Positions 24,550 to 35,723 are shown, numbered from the stretch's first letter. The stretch is DNA of 64,000 nucleotides from Microbacterium limosum (GCF_036324365.1 NZ_CP137080.1:1798001-1862000), one strand, 5' to 3'. Made by a program: numbers and translations. The notes: generated by a model from the sequence alone, not told the origin.

Positions 24550-25515
24550 ATGACAGCTCTCGTCACCGGCGCGGCCGGCTTCATCGGTAGCACGCTGGTC
24601 CGGTCGCTGACGAGCCGAGGCATCACGGTAAGAGGGGTCGACAACTTCGACAGCTACTACGACCCGAGCCTCAAGGAGCGGAACGCGGCTTCGCTCGGGC
24701 ACCCCGACTTCACGCTGGTGCGAGCCGATCTGAGCAAGGACCGTCTGGAGGACGTGCTGGAGGGGGTGAGCGTCATCTACCATCTGGCCGGGCGACCCGG
24801 GGTGCGAGGATCCTGGGGGCGGGACTTCGACTTCTACACGGCAGCGAACATCACGGCGACACAACGGCTCCTCGAGTACGCGACCGCATCGGCACGCCCA
24901 CCCCGTATCGTCTACGCATCCTCATCCTCCGTGTACGGCGACGCCGAGATCTACCCGACCCACGAGACGGCTCGCCCGAGCCCGCGCAGCCCATACGGGG
25001 TGACGAAACTGGCGGGGGAACACCTGTGCTCGCTGTACGCGGCAAACTTCGGCGTTCCCACCGTGGCTCTGAGGTTCTTCACCGTGTATGGTCCACGACA
25101 GCGGCCCGACATGGCCTTCACGCGCTTCCTCCGCGCCGCGTTGACCCGGGAACCCGTCCCCCTCTACGGCAGCGGCGAGCAGGTGCGCGACTTCACCTAT
25201 GTCGGAGACATCGTCCGTGCAATCGCCGCCGCGGGCGAGGCAGATGTCCCCGCGGGAAGCGTTCTGAATGTCTCGGGCGGCGGGAGCCACTCCGTCAACG
25301 AGGTTCTCGACGTCATCGAGCGTCTGGTCGGCACGAACGTCCCCGTTGACCGAAGGGCACGGGCGGACGGGGATGTGATGCGCACGGGAGCGGATACCCG
25401 GTCGATCACGGAACTGCTCGGCTGGAGACCGAGGGTCTCCCTCGAGGACGGCCTGGCAGCGCAGCTTGCCTGGGTCCGCGAGGCGGTATCGAACGGATCC
25501 CTCGCGGCCGTGTGA
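24550..25515 (+). CDS. NAD-dependent sugar nucleotide epimerase/dehydratase
   Basis: A 321-residue extended short-chain dehydrogenase. The N-terminal NAD site is TGAAGFIGS, the active site is SSSSVYG with Tyr and Lys in YGVTK, and a substrate region carries FTVYGPRQRPDMAF. The last pattern is typical of UDP-glucuronate or UDP-glucose 4-epimerases, so it could supply UDP-galactose (the glf substrate) or UDP-galacturonate. The exact reaction cannot be set from sequence. A -10 TAGGCT at 24522-24527 and AAGGGA before the ATG give a short leader. Confidence 0.85.
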   Translation: MTALVTGAAGFIGSTLVRSLTSRGITVRGVDNFDSYYDPSLKERNAASLGHPDFTLVRADLSKDRLEDVLEGVSVIYHLAGRPGVRGSWGRDFDFYTAANITATQRLLEYATASARPPRIVYASSSSVYGDAEIYPTHETARPSPRSPYGVTKLAGEHLCSLYAANFGVPTVALRFFTVYGPRQRPDMAFTRFLRAALTREPVPLYGSGEQVRDFTYVGDIVRAIAAAGEADVPAGSVLNVSGGGSHSVNEVLDVIERLVGTNVPVDRRARADGDVMRTGADTRSITELLGWRPRVSLEDGLAAQLAWVREAVSNGSLAAV

Positions 25516-25525
25516 GTCCGTGTCG

Positions 25526-26746
25526 TCAGCCGTCGACACGGATGTTGACGGCGGCGTGCACGGTCCCGGTCTGAGCGAAATCGAGGGGCACGAAGAAGGT
25601 CGCTCCCTGCCACATGACGTCCAAAGGAGCACCTTCGGCGTCACTCACCTCTGCGTTGATGAAGTACTGACCGCCCGCCAGCCTCAGATCGGGGATCTCG
25701 TAGTCGACGACATGCGGACCGCTTGCTGCATGCCCGTGCGCGTGCTCCTGGCGGCGGGTTCCGGTGCCGAAAACCTGCTGGCCTTGAGGTGTATCGATGC
25801 TGATGCTGGTGTTCCAGGAGTCCAGAGGACGCACGTGCTCAAGCCGCAAGCGCACGGTCACCCTGTCGCCGGGGCTGATGGTGCGGACAGCCTTGCCTTC
25901 ACCATCCAGGAGTTCGATCCCCACGAGCGAGGATTCTGCGGCAAGGGGCTCGTCGTGGTGCGCGTCCTCCTCCGCACGCTTCCGCTTGCCCTCGAGGATC
26001 TCACGGTGGACCTTCGTCGCCTCGGCCGCCGACCCCTCGTAGACGAGGACACCGTTGCTGAGCACGACCCCACGATCGCACACCTCCATGACCTGCGCCG
26101 CGGAGTGAGAGACGAGGATGATCGTTCGACCCTCCGCCTGGAACTGGCGGATCTTGTCCATGCACTTGCGCTGGAAGGCCTCATCTCCGACCGCCAGCAC
26201 CTCGTCGACGAGAAGTAGGTCCGGGTCGGTGTGAACCGCCACGGCGAAAGCGAGCCGCACGTACATGCCGGACGAGTAGAACTTCACCTGCGTGTCGATG
26301 AAGTCGCCGATCTCGGCGAACGCGACGATGTCGTCGAATCGCGCGTCCGTCTCCTCCTTGGACAGGCCCAGGATCGACGCGTTGAGATAGACGTTGTCCC
26401 GCCCGGAGAGATCGGGATGGAACCCGGCCCCGAGCTCGAGTAGCGCCGCCATGCGACCTCTTCGCTGGACGGTACCGGAGGTGGCGTCGATGATCCCGCC
26501 GATCACCTTGAGCAAGGTGCTCTTGCCCGAGCCGTTCGGGCCGAGGAGGCCGATCGACGACCCGGCGGGGATGCGGAGGGAGACATCCTTGAGGGACTCG
26601 AACTCCTCACGATGCGCCCTCCCGCGGCGCCCCATGGTGACCATGCGCTCCTTCAAGGAATTGTCGCGCCGGATCACGAACTTCTTGTGCACGCGATCGA
26701 CCACCACCACATCGGGTGCGTCGGCGAAATCGGACGAATCGTTCAT
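25526..26746 (-). CDS. wzt: Polysaccharide ABC exporter ATPase with C-terminal glycan-binding-type domain
   Basis: A 406-residue Wzt-type ATPase. The nucleotide-binding domain occupies about 1-255: Walker A GPNGSGKST, signature YSSGMYVRLAFAV, Walker B LLLVDEVLAVGD, switch VSHS. Residues about 275-406 are a separate beta-rich Wzt_C-type domain (VGIELLDGEGKAVRTI, DRVTVRLRLE, GGQYFINAEV), which in O-antigen exporters recognises the finished chain end. This differs from the first Wzt in the window. It starts two bases after the paired permease gene. Confidence 0.92.
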   Translation of the reverse strand: MNDSSDFADAPDVVVVDRVHKKFVIRRDNSLKERMVTMGRRGRAHREEFESLKDVSLRIPAGSSIGLLGPNGSGKSTLLKVIGGIIDATSGTVQRRGRMAALLELGAGFHPDLSGRDNVYLNASILGLSKEETDARFDDIVAFAEIGDFIDTQVKFYSSGMYVRLAFAVAVHTDPDLLLVDEVLAVGDEAFQRKCMDKIRQFQAEGRTIILVSHSAAQVMEVCDRGVVLSNGVLVYEGSAAEATKVHREILEGKRKRAEEDAHHDEPLAAESSLVGIELLDGEGKAVRTISPGDRVTVRLRLEHVRPLDSWNTSISIDTPQGQQVFGTGTRRQEHAHGHAASGPHVVDYEIPDLRLAGGQYFINAEVSDAEGAPLDVMWQGATFFVPLDFAQTGTVHAAVNIRVDG

Positions 26747-26747
26747 C

Positions 26748-27653
26748 TCAAAGCTCCTGCGCGAAGTTTCCCTGCAGCCTCGAAAACAGTCTCTGTCCGA
26801 GCCACAGAAGAAGAATCCCGACCAGCAGCGCGATCCCCATCCGCATCGCGAGGTCCGGTGGGTAGTCGGCGGGGGTTCCGGCGATCCAGAACGCTTTGTG
26901 GAATCCGAGGACGGCGAGCGTGAGCGGGCTGTTGGTGTACACCTCTAGGAGCCAGGCCGGGAGTCCGAACTGGTCGAAGACCGTGTTCACCATGGTCCAC
27001 CCGTAGACGATCGGCGAAGACCACATCGCGAGCATGAGAAGCACCTGCGTGAGGTACTGCACGTCGCGCAGATACACGTTCAGCGCAGAGAGCGCGAGGC
27101 CGATCGCCGCGCCGTACACGATGATCAAGAGGACGGACGGCACGAAGTAGACGAGGCCGAGGCTGATCGGCGCGGCCCCCAGGACGATGCAGGCAAGGAT
27201 GAGGACGCCCAGCTGCACGGTGAAGGTGAACATCGCGGCTCCGAGAGCGGAGAGCGGGAAGATCTCGCGCGGGACGTAGACCTTCTTCACCAGCCCCGCG
27301 TTGGCCACGATGGAGCCCGTGGACCCTGTGAGCGCCTCGCTGAAGAGCGCGTAGATGGTGAGCCCGGAGAAAATGTAGATGGCGAAGTCGGGGATGCCGC
27401 GTGCCGCACCCAGGAACTGTCCCATCACGACGTAGTACACCGTGAGCTGGACGATCGGGTTGATGAGCGTCCACAGCAGGCCGAGGACGCTGTCCTTGTA
27501 GCGCGCCTTGATGTCGCGACGGACAAGCAGGCCGAGTAGGTGACGATGCCCGACGATGGCGCGCACCGACGGCCAGAACCGAGCGGCGGACGCCACTTGA
27601 GTCAACGGCTCTTGAGCCAGTCGCGCGAGGCGCAGTCGGGCGCTGTCATTCAC
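26748..27653 (-). CDS. wzm: Polysaccharide ABC exporter permease (Wzm-type), second copy
   Basis: A 301-residue ABC-2 permease with an N-terminal cytoplasmic extension of about 35 residues. RRDIKARYKDSVLGLLWTLINP, split over the gate helix and first membrane helix, is the family hallmark, and VKKVYVPREIFPLS the central loop. About six helices. It is cotranscribed with the Wzt carrying a C-terminal domain and lies downstream of glf, so it exports a galactofuranose-containing or other lipid-linked glycan. The start is GTG. Confidence 0.9.
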   Translation of the reverse strand: MNDSARLRLARLAQEPLTQVASAARFWPSVRAIVGHRHLLGLLVRRDIKARYKDSVLGLLWTLINPIVQLTVYYVVMGQFLGAARGIPDFAIYIFSGLTIYALFSEALTGSTGSIVANAGLVKKVYVPREIFPLSALGAAMFTFTVQLGVLILACIVLGAAPISLGLVYFVPSVLLIIVYGAAIGLALSALNVYLRDVQYLTQVLLMLAMWSSPIVYGWTMVNTVFDQFGLPAWLLEVYTNSPLTLAVLGFHKAFWIAGTPADYPPDLAMRMGIALLVGILLLWLGQRLFSRLQGNFAQEL

Positions 27654-27736
27654 GCTGCGGGGTCCATTCCGTCATTGCCAGGAGAAGCAGAGAACAACCT
27701 ACCGGCGCGCACCTGGGCGTCCGCCGAGGCGCGCGC

Positions 27737-28939
<1,203 letters not shown>

Positions 28940-29021
28940 CTACCGAGCGCGCGTTGCGGGCTTCTCAGCAGGGCTCGGATACGATGTCAGATTGCTACTG
29001 AGGACGACGGACGGGACGCAC

Positions 29022-30965
29022 ATGGTCGGGGCATGGTGGGATGCTGTGCCCGCTTTCCTCATCGCGGTGGGCATCCTCGTCGTCCCCGGTGCAGCCGTCG
29101 TGGCGGCGGGCTGGGGCGTTCGACGCGTCGGTCCGCTCCTGTTCGCCCCCGCCCTGTCCGTGTCGATCGTCGGCGCGTCCGCGGTGCTCGCCCCGTTGGT
29201 GGGCCTTCGCTGGGGACTGCTGCCCGTCGCGGTGGTGGCAGCGGTCGCCGTCGGGATCGCGGGGGCCATCCGACTCATCCGCGAACCCCAGAGGCCCTCA
29301 GCCGACCGGACCGCCCTGCGCGTCACGGCGGCGATCGTCGCCCTGGTCGCCTGCGCCGTCATCGGCATCCAGTTCGCCACCGCCTTCGGCGCGCCCGATA
29401 CGATCGCTCAGCGTTTCGACAACATCGTTCACTTGAATACCGTGCGGTACGCGATCGAGACCGCGAACGCTTCCCCCTTCTCCATCGGCGCGACCTCCGA
29501 CATCCCGTTCTACCCGAGCGGTTGGCACGCGCCGGCCGCACTGACCGCGGCTCTGTCCGGGGCCTCCGTCCCGATCGTTGTGAACGCGGTGAACCTGGCG
29601 ATCGTGGCCGTCCTGTGGCCCACGGGCAATCTCGCCCTCGCCGCGCAGCTCTTCCCCGGACGGCGGATCGCGCTCGTCGCCGCGGGCATGCTCGCCACCG
29701 GTTTCGGAGCCTTTCCCGCGCTCTTCTACAACTGGGGGGTGCTCTACCCGAACGCCCTCGGCTACGCCCTGATCCCCGCAGCCCTCGCGTCGCTGGTCCT
29801 CCTCCGCCACGTCTCAGGTGGCCGGCAGCGTGTCCTGGCGGCGCTGTTGCTGGCGGCCATGATGGTCGGTGTCTTCCTCGCACACCCCAACGCCTTCGTC
29901 GCCACCTTCGCTTTCGCCGGCGCGTATCTCGTCGCCGATTTCGTCGTCGTGGCCGTCCGCCGCCGCACCCGGCTCGCGATCGCGCTCGCCGCGGCCGCCC
30001 CCGTCATCCTGCTCGCCGCGGGCGCCGCACTGTGGCGCGTCGCCACCACCAACGCCGCGGTATGGGGGTGGACGCCGTGGGAGAGCACGTCCTCGGCCCT
30101 CTACCACGCCCTCACGGTGACCCCACGCGGGTACGTGCCGACGGCCGTCATCGCCGTGAGCCTCCTCCTGGGGTTCGTCGCCCTCGTACGGCGCCCACAG
30201 CGGATCCCGCTTGCCATGCCGTTCGCCGTCGCGACCCTGCTTTACGTGTTGGCAGCGGGAACGTCGGTCGACAACCCGCTGCGCGCGGTCCTCACCGACC
30301 CGTGGTACAGCGACCCGAACAGGCTCGCGGCACTCCTCCCCATAGCGGCCATCCCGATCGCCACGCTCGGCATCACGGATCTGGCCTCGGCCATCCCCCG
30401 GTGGACCCGGACGTGGTGGGTGAGCGCGCAGGCCTCTCGCAGGCCGACGGCGTGGGCCAACGCAGGCCTCGTGGCGGCCGGCGCCGTGCTGGCGAGCGCC
30501 GCTCTCGGCCCCAACGTGTCGATGGCCCTGGCACAAGTGCACGAGGCTCATCAGTACCGGGACGACGCCCTCCTCCTCACGGCCGAGGAACGCGCCGTGC
30601 TCGAGCGTCTCAGCACATACGCCGAACCGGAATCCCTCATCATCGCCAGCCCGCGCACCGGAGCGAACCTCGCCTACGCCTTCACCGGCATACCCGTCAC
30701 GGAGCCGCACATCTTCGGCCTCCCGGACGGGGACGAGACCTTCCTCGCGCAGAACCTCTCGCGCATCGACGCCGATCCGGCCGTCTGCGCAGCCGTGAGC
30801 CGCGTCGGCGTGGACTATGTCGTGGACTTCGGAAGCCGGGATGTCATGGGCACGACCGACCCGGCCGGTCACGGGGGCATTGTGAACCTCGACGAGGGGC
30901 AGCACCTCACACTGGTCGATGCAGAGGGACCCGACGCTCGTGTCTTCCGGATCCGAGGATGCTGA
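29022..30965 (+). CDS. DUF6541-type polytopic membrane protein
   Basis: A 647-residue membrane protein with more than ten helices and a soluble tail of about 110 residues. The early loop FDNIVHLNTVRYAIETANAS and DIPFYPSGWHAP are typical of DUF6541, a family found in actinobacterial glycan clusters. Its fold recalls GT-C glycosyltransferases, but this is an inference. It is the first gene of a coupled operon. A TACGAT box at 28980-28985 lies six bases before a TTG (28992) in the same frame, so either a leaderless TTG start or a 30-base leader before ATG 29022 is possible. Confidence 0.72.
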   Translation: MVGAWWDAVPAFLIAVGILVVPGAAVVAAGWGVRRVGPLLFAPALSVSIVGASAVLAPLVGLRWGLLPVAVVAAVAVGIAGAIRLIREPQRPSADRTALRVTAAIVALVACAVIGIQFATAFGAPDTIAQRFDNIVHLNTVRYAIETANASPFSIGATSDIPFYPSGWHAPAALTAALSGASVPIVVNAVNLAIVAVLWPTGNLALAAQLFPGRRIALVAAGMLATGFGAFPALFYNWGVLYPNALGYALIPAALASLVLLRHVSGGRQRVLAALLLAAMMVGVFLAHPNAFVATFAFAGAYLVADFVVVAVRRRTRLAIALAAAAPVILLAAGAALWRVATTNAAVWGWTPWESTSSALYHALTVTPRGYVPTAVIAVSLLLGFVALVRRPQRIPLAMPFAVATLLYVLAAGTSVDNPLRAVLTDPWYSDPNRLAALLPIAAIPIATLGITDLASAIPRWTRTWWVSAQASRRPTAWANAGLVAAGAVLASAALGPNVSMALAQVHEAHQYRDDALLLTAEERAVLERLSTYAEPESLIIASPRTGANLAYAFTGIPVTEPHIFGLPDGDETFLAQNLSRIDADPAVCAAVSRVGVDYVVDFGSRDVMGTTDPAGHGGIVNLDEGQHLTLVDAEGPDARVFRIRGC

Positions 30966-30967
30966 CG

Positions 30968-32176
30968 GTGTCCCCCTTGAGCATCGCCATCGCGTACGAC
31001 TGCCTCTTCCCCGCCACCACCGGAGGCGGGGAGCGGCAGTACCGTGCGTTCGCCGAGGACCTCGTCCGCCGCGGTCATCGTGTCACCTACCTCACTGCCG
31101 ATTGGGGGTCCGCGGCCGACGATGCTTCCTTCGACGTGGAGAAGGTGTGCGGACGACTTCGTCTCTACGATGAGCGCGGCGTGCGCCGCACTGCCGCCGC
31201 CCTCTCGTACGCCTTCGGGCTCTACCGCAGGCTGAGGCGCGACCGTGACCGCTTCAACGCGGTCATCGTGAGCGGGCTGCCCGTCTTCAACGTGTTCGCC
31301 GCCCGGATGGCTCTGCGCGGATCCACCACCCGGGTCCTCATCGACTACCTGGAGGTCTGGGGTCGCGCTCAGTGGCAGGAGTACGCGGGCCCGCTGACCG
31401 GAACCGTCGGGTGGGTCCTCCAGCGGACCGCGATCGCACTCACACCCGTCGCCACGTGTCACTCGCAGCTCTCCGCGCGGCGACTGCGCGCCGAACGCCT
31501 GCGTGGGGAGCTGCTCGTCAGCCCCGGGCTCATCGACAGGGCGCTCGAGGTGACCCCGCGACTCGAACGGACCGACCCGCCCTTCGCCCTCTACGTCGGC
31601 CGCCACATTCCCGACAAGCGTGTCGAGCACATCCCCGCCGCCGTGGCAGCGGCGCGACAGAGCGTTCCCGGTCTTCACCTCGTGATCCTCGGTGAGGGGT
31701 CGTCCACCCCCGCCGTCCGTCGCGCCATCGATTCCGCAGCGTCCGAGGAATGGACGGACATGCCGGGATTCGTATCGGAGCGGGAACTCCACGACCTCCT
31801 CGCCCGCGCAGCATGTCTCGTGCATCCGTCCCGCCGGGAAGGCTACGGCCTCGTCGTCGTCGAGGCCGCCGCCCACGGCACGCCGTCCGTCCTCGTGGCG
31901 GACGAGGGCAATGCCGCCACGGAGCTCATCGAACCCGGGGTGAACGGCTACATCGCGGCATCGGTCGAACCGGGTACCCTCGGGGAGGCGATCGTCCGCG
32001 CCGTGCGGCAGGGCGACGAGCTCCGGCGCACCACCCGCGCCTGGTACGAAGAGGCCGTGGAAGACCGAACGATCGCGCGCACGGTCGACGCGATCCTCGA
32101 CGCGATACAACGACCCCATACATCACGCCGGCGCGCGCGCCGCGCAGGAAAGGACCCCGATGGACGGTCTTCCTGA
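30968..32176 (+). CDS. Family 4 glycosyltransferase
   Basis: A 402-residue GT-B enzyme. The N-terminal acceptor half begins SIAIAYDCLFPATTGGGERQ. The C-terminal donor half has LYVGRHIPDKRVEH and the nucleotide-sugar motif EGYGLVVVEAAAHGTPSVL. A retaining transferase is expected, acting at the inner membrane face. GTG 30968 is chosen because GAGG lies nine bases before it, two bases after the previous stop; ATG 30959 is an alternative overlapping the previous gene. Its 3' end overlaps the next gene by 17 bases. Confidence 0.85.
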   Translation: MSPLSIAIAYDCLFPATTGGGERQYRAFAEDLVRRGHRVTYLTADWGSAADDASFDVEKVCGRLRLYDERGVRRTAAALSYAFGLYRRLRRDRDRFNAVIVSGLPVFNVFAARMALRGSTTRVLIDYLEVWGRAQWQEYAGPLTGTVGWVLQRTAIALTPVATCHSQLSARRLRAERLRGELLVSPGLIDRALEVTPRLERTDPPFALYVGRHIPDKRVEHIPAAVAAARQSVPGLHLVILGEGSSTPAVRRAIDSAASEEWTDMPGFVSERELHDLLARAACLVHPSRREGYGLVVVEAAAHGTPSVLVADEGNAATELIEPGVNGYIAASVEPGTLGEAIVRAVRQGDELRRTTRAWYEEAVEDRTIARTVDAILDAIQRPHTSRRRARRAGKDPDGRSS

Positions 32177-33359
32177 ACGGAACTCTCTCGAACTGACCAT
32201 CCTGATGCCGTGCCTCAACGAGGCGGAGACCCTCGAGGTGTGCATCCGGAAGGCACAGGGATTCCTGGAGCGCACAGGCATCGCCGGTGAGGTCCTCGTC
32301 TCCGACAACGGCAGCACCGACGGCTCGCAGCACATCGCGCGTCGTCTGGGCGCCCGTGTCGTACCAGCCAGTCGTCGCGGGTACGGCGCCGCGCTCATCG
32401 AGGGCGTCGAGCAGGCCCGCGGCCGCTACATCATCATGGGCGACGCCGACGACAGCTACGACTTCACCTCCCTCGAGCCGTTCGTCGACCGGCTCCGCGG
32501 CGGCGCCGACCTCGTGATGGGCAACCGCTTCCGCGGCGGCATCGCAGACGGAGCCATGCCTCCCCTTCACAAGTACCTCGGAAATCCCGTGCTCTCGGGA
32601 ATCGGCCAGCTCTTCTTCCGTCCGAACATCGGCGACTTCCACTGCGGCCTGCGCGGGTTCAATCGCGACCGCATCGCGGCGCTCGACCTGCAGACGACCG
32701 GCATGGAGTTCGCCTCCGAGATGGTCGTCAAGGCGTCGCTCTCCCGCTACCGCATCGAGGAAGTGCCGACGACGCTGAAGAAGGACGGACGCTCTCGACC
32801 CCCGCATCTGCGCAGCTGGCACGACGGATGGCGACACCTCCGTTTCCTCCTGCTCTTCTCGCCGCGCTGGCTCTTCATCTACCCCGGTCTCGTCGCCTTC
32901 CTCCTCGGAGCCCTGGCCGTCGGCATCCTGGCGGTCGGCCCGGTGCGGATCGGCGACATCGGCTTCGACGTGACGACGATGGTCTACGCGACGGCGCTGT
33001 GCGTCATCGGATATCAATCGCTGCTGTTCGCCTGGTTGACCAAGCTCTACGCCACGCAGGAGGCCTTCCTACCCGCGAGCCCCCGCTACCGGTCGATCAT
33101 CTCGAGGTGGTCGTCGGAGCGCGGCCTGTTGGTCGGTCTCGCGCTCTTCGTCGCGGGCATCCTCGTCGGGATCGTGCAGGTCATCCGCTGGGGCGGCCTG
33201 GACTTCGGGGCGCAGGACGCCGCCGAAGTCGTACGGATCGCGCTCCCCAGCGCACTCGGACTCATGCTCGGGTTCCAGACGATCATGATGAGCTTCTTCG
33301 CCGGTGTGCTGACGATCCCGCGACGCGAGTCGCCGCCCGAAGCCATCATCGAGTCCTGA
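32160..33359 (+). CDS. DPM1-like family 2 glycosyltransferase with membrane tail
   Basis: A 399-residue protein. Residues about 1-230 are a GT2 domain (ILMPCLNEAETLE, VSDNGSTDGS, MGDADDSYDF, GLRGFNRD). Four C-terminal helices follow (about 235-380). This layout belongs to polyprenyl-phosphate sugar transferases that make lipid-linked sugar donors for use outside the cell. The lipid-linked sugar could feed the DUF6541 protein or other GT-C-like enzymes in the operon. AGGAAAGG precedes ATG. Confidence 0.87.
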   Translation: MDGLPERNSLELTILMPCLNEAETLEVCIRKAQGFLERTGIAGEVLVSDNGSTDGSQHIARRLGARVVPASRRGYGAALIEGVEQARGRYIIMGDADDSYDFTSLEPFVDRLRGGADLVMGNRFRGGIADGAMPPLHKYLGNPVLSGIGQLFFRPNIGDFHCGLRGFNRDRIAALDLQTTGMEFASEMVVKASLSRYRIEEVPTTLKKDGRSRPPHLRSWHDGWRHLRFLLLFSPRWLFIYPGLVAFLLGALAVGILAVGPVRIGDIGFDVTTMVYATALCVIGYQSLLFAWLTKLYATQEAFLPASPRYRSIISRWSSERGLLVGLALFVAGILVGIVQVIRWGGLDFGAQDAAEVVRIALPSALGLMLGFQTIMMSFFAGVLTIPRRESPPEAIIES

Positions 33360-33363
33360 GCCC

Positions 33364-34482
33364 GTGCGGATCGTCGTAGACCTTCTCGGTTACACGGGCG
33401 GGCGAGGGGGGACGGAGACCTACGCCCGCGAGCTTCTGCGCCGCCTGCCCGATCGCGTTCCCGAGGCCGATTGGGTTGCGCTCGCCAATGACGTCGGGGC
33501 GGAACGCGTGGAGGCCTTCTTCCCCGGGACCGTGCGTGTCTCACGGTCTGTGAGGGACGGAAAGGTCGGCTGGGCGGCCGGCGAGGTCTTCCTGGCGGAA
33601 CGCACGGCGCGGCGGGTCGGAGGCGACCTGCTGTGGACCCCTCAGAACTTCGGACCCGTCGTGCGGGGGATGCCCCGCGTCGCCACCATCCACGATGTCA
33701 TCTACGACGAGGTGCGCGGCGCCGCCGCGGAGCGGATCTCCCGCGGGGTCACGTCATGGCTCATGGGAAGATCGGCCCGCACCGCCGACGCGGTCATCAC
33801 CATCTCGCAGGCCGCACGCCGGTCGATCATCGAGCGTCTGAAGGTCGACCCGAGCCGGATCCGGGTCGTGCACAACGGCGCCAGCGCGCCCCCGCTGCAA
33901 CCCGGCCCCGACGCGCCGAGCGCGTGGGAGATCCCGGGCCGCCGCTCGGTCGTGCTGAGCGTCGGAAACCGCATGCCCCACAAGAACTTCGACGGTCTGC
34001 TCCGAGCCATCGCCGCGATCGACCCTTCGCGGCGCCCGTACACGGTGATCCCCGGCGCGGACCCGAGCAGCGACCCCCTTCGCCCGCTGATCGAGACTCT
34101 CGGCCTGCAGGCCGATGTGCTCCTGCCCGGCTGGGTGTCGGACGCGGAGCTGGAGGCCCTGTATGCCGTGGCGGACGTATACGTCTGCCCGTCCCTGGCG
34201 GAAGGCTTCGGACTCCCGATCATCGATGCGATGGCACGGGGCTGCCGCGTCGTGGCTCATGACATCCCTGTTCTGCGCGAAGTCGGCGGGGACGTCGCGA
34301 CGTACGCGGATGCCCGACGGCCCTCCGCGCTGGCCGAAGCGATCCTCGGCGCGACCGGCACCCCACCGTCCGTCGCGGAGAGGAGCCGCGCAGCGGCGCA
34401 CGCAGCGACGTTCAGCTGGGACAGCGCCGCCGCGGAGACGGCCGAGGTCCTCACCGAGACGTGCACGAGTGCGCGCCGATGA
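33364..34482 (+). CDS. Family 4 glycosyltransferase
   Basis: A 372-residue GT-B enzyme resembling mannosyl- or rhamnosyltransferases. The acceptor half has RGGTETYARELLRRL and PRVATIHDVIYDE, then HNGAS, LSVGNRMPHKNFDGLL and the donor motif EGFGLPIIDAMARG. No membrane helix is seen; it probably works at the inner membrane face on a lipid-linked precursor. The GTG start is four bases after the previous stop. It overlaps the flippase gene by four bases. Confidence 0.87.
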   Translation: MRIVVDLLGYTGGRGGTETYARELLRRLPDRVPEADWVALANDVGAERVEAFFPGTVRVSRSVRDGKVGWAAGEVFLAERTARRVGGDLLWTPQNFGPVVRGMPRVATIHDVIYDEVRGAAAERISRGVTSWLMGRSARTADAVITISQAARRSIIERLKVDPSRIRVVHNGASAPPLQPGPDAPSAWEIPGRRSVVLSVGNRMPHKNFDGLLRAIAAIDPSRRPYTVIPGADPSSDPLRPLIETLGLQADVLLPGWVSDAELEALYAVADVYVCPSLAEGFGLPIIDAMARGCRVVAHDIPVLREVGGDVATYADARRPSALAEAILGATGTPPSVAERSRAAAHAATFSWDSAAAETAEVLTETCTSARR

Positions 34483-35723
34483 ACCCTCCCCCTCCCCTGT
34501 GGCGACGGCTTGCCGGCTTCACAATGCTGCCGGCGATCGCCGCGGTGTCGCCCCTCCTGGTTCTCCCCGCCGTCTCACGAAGTGCCGGCCCCGACGGGTG
34601 GGCGAGCGCGATCGCCGGCGAGGCGGTCGGAACGTTCGCGGCCATCGCCGTCGCCTACGGGTGGACCACGATAGGTCCCGCACTTGTCGCGATCGCGCCG
34701 GATGACCCTGCTCGCGGCACGCTCTACCGAGAGGCGCTGGTCGTACGCCTCCTGACCGCCCTCGTCGTCCTTCCCCTCATGGCCGTGGTCTGTGTGCTGG
34801 TCGCATCGCCGGGGTGGGAGCTGCTGGCCGTCCTGATGGGTCTGCAAGGCGCCCTCATCGCACTTTCGTTCACGTGGTTCGCCGTCGGCATCGGTTCGCC
34901 CGGAGCGATCGCCGGGTTCGATGCGCTGCCGCGTCTCGGCGTCGCGATCATCGCAGCGATCGCGATCGCGGCGCAGGGGCCGGTCGAGCTCTACCCCGTG
35001 GCGGGGATCGTCGTCACCGTCGCGGGGACGGCCCTGTATACGCGACGCATTCTCCGCGACTACCGCGGACGGTGGCCCGCTGCCTCGCGCATCCCCTCGC
35101 TCTTCCGCACCGGCGCGCCCGTGGCGCTCAACGATGCCGCGCTCGGCGCCTATTCAGCGGTCCCCACTCCGCTGGTGAACGTTCTCTCGCCGGGGGTCGC
35201 CGCCGCCGGCTTCGCCTCCGCCGACAAGTTGCTCAAGCTCGGCACGTTCCTGCCCTACACACTTGCGAACGCTCTGCAGAGCTGGAGCGCCGAAGTGAGC
35301 GGCCCCGCCCGTGCCCGGCGCCTGAAGATCGCGCTGTCGGCCCATGGGGCATTCGGGCTGGCCGGATGGATCGTGCTCGGCGCGGCGGGGGCCGCCGTGA
35401 GCGGTCTCCTCTTCGGCGAGCAGGCGGCAGCCTCCACCGACGTCGTCGTCGTGCTGGGCTTCGCCTTCGCGCTGTTCTCGCTGCGTACCTCGATGACGCG
35501 CCACGTGCTCTTCCCCGCGGGCGGGGCGCGTACGGTGATGACAGCCACGCTGGTGGGTACGGTCATCGGTGTGCCGGCGATGGTCATCCTGACCATGACC
35601 GTAGGTCCCCTGGGCGCCGCGGTCGGCTACGCATTAACAGAACTCATCTCGACGGCTCTGCTGGCGTACCCCACGGCCGTGCACGTACGCCGCACGGAGA
35701 AGGAAGGACAGGAGAAGACGTGA
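34479..35723 (+). CDS. Wzx-like polysaccharide flippase
   Basis: A 414-residue membrane protein with about twelve helices and almost no soluble domain, of the MVF/oligosaccharidyl-lipid flippase type. It would turn lipid-linked repeat units to the outer membrane face. Stretches such as GFASADKLLKLGTFLPYTLANALQSW and the paired helix-loop pattern match the family. ATG 34479 overlaps the previous stop (ATGA); six upstream codons are open but redundant. With the O-antigen-ligase-like pair at 12.9-15.6 kb it gives this strain a Wzx/Wzy-like route in addition to two ABC routes. Confidence 0.82.
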   Translation: MNPPPPLWRRLAGFTMLPAIAAVSPLLVLPAVSRSAGPDGWASAIAGEAVGTFAAIAVAYGWTTIGPALVAIAPDDPARGTLYREALVVRLLTALVVLPLMAVVCVLVASPGWELLAVLMGLQGALIALSFTWFAVGIGSPGAIAGFDALPRLGVAIIAAIAIAAQGPVELYPVAGIVVTVAGTALYTRRILRDYRGRWPAASRIPSLFRTGAPVALNDAALGAYSAVPTPLVNVLSPGVAAAGFASADKLLKLGTFLPYTLANALQSWSAEVSGPARARRLKIALSAHGAFGLAGWIVLGAAGAAVSGLLFGEQAAASTDVVVVLGFAFALFSLRTSMTRHVLFPAGGARTVMTATLVGTVIGVPAMVILTMTVGPLGAAVGYALTELISTALLAYPTAVHVRRTEKEGQEKT

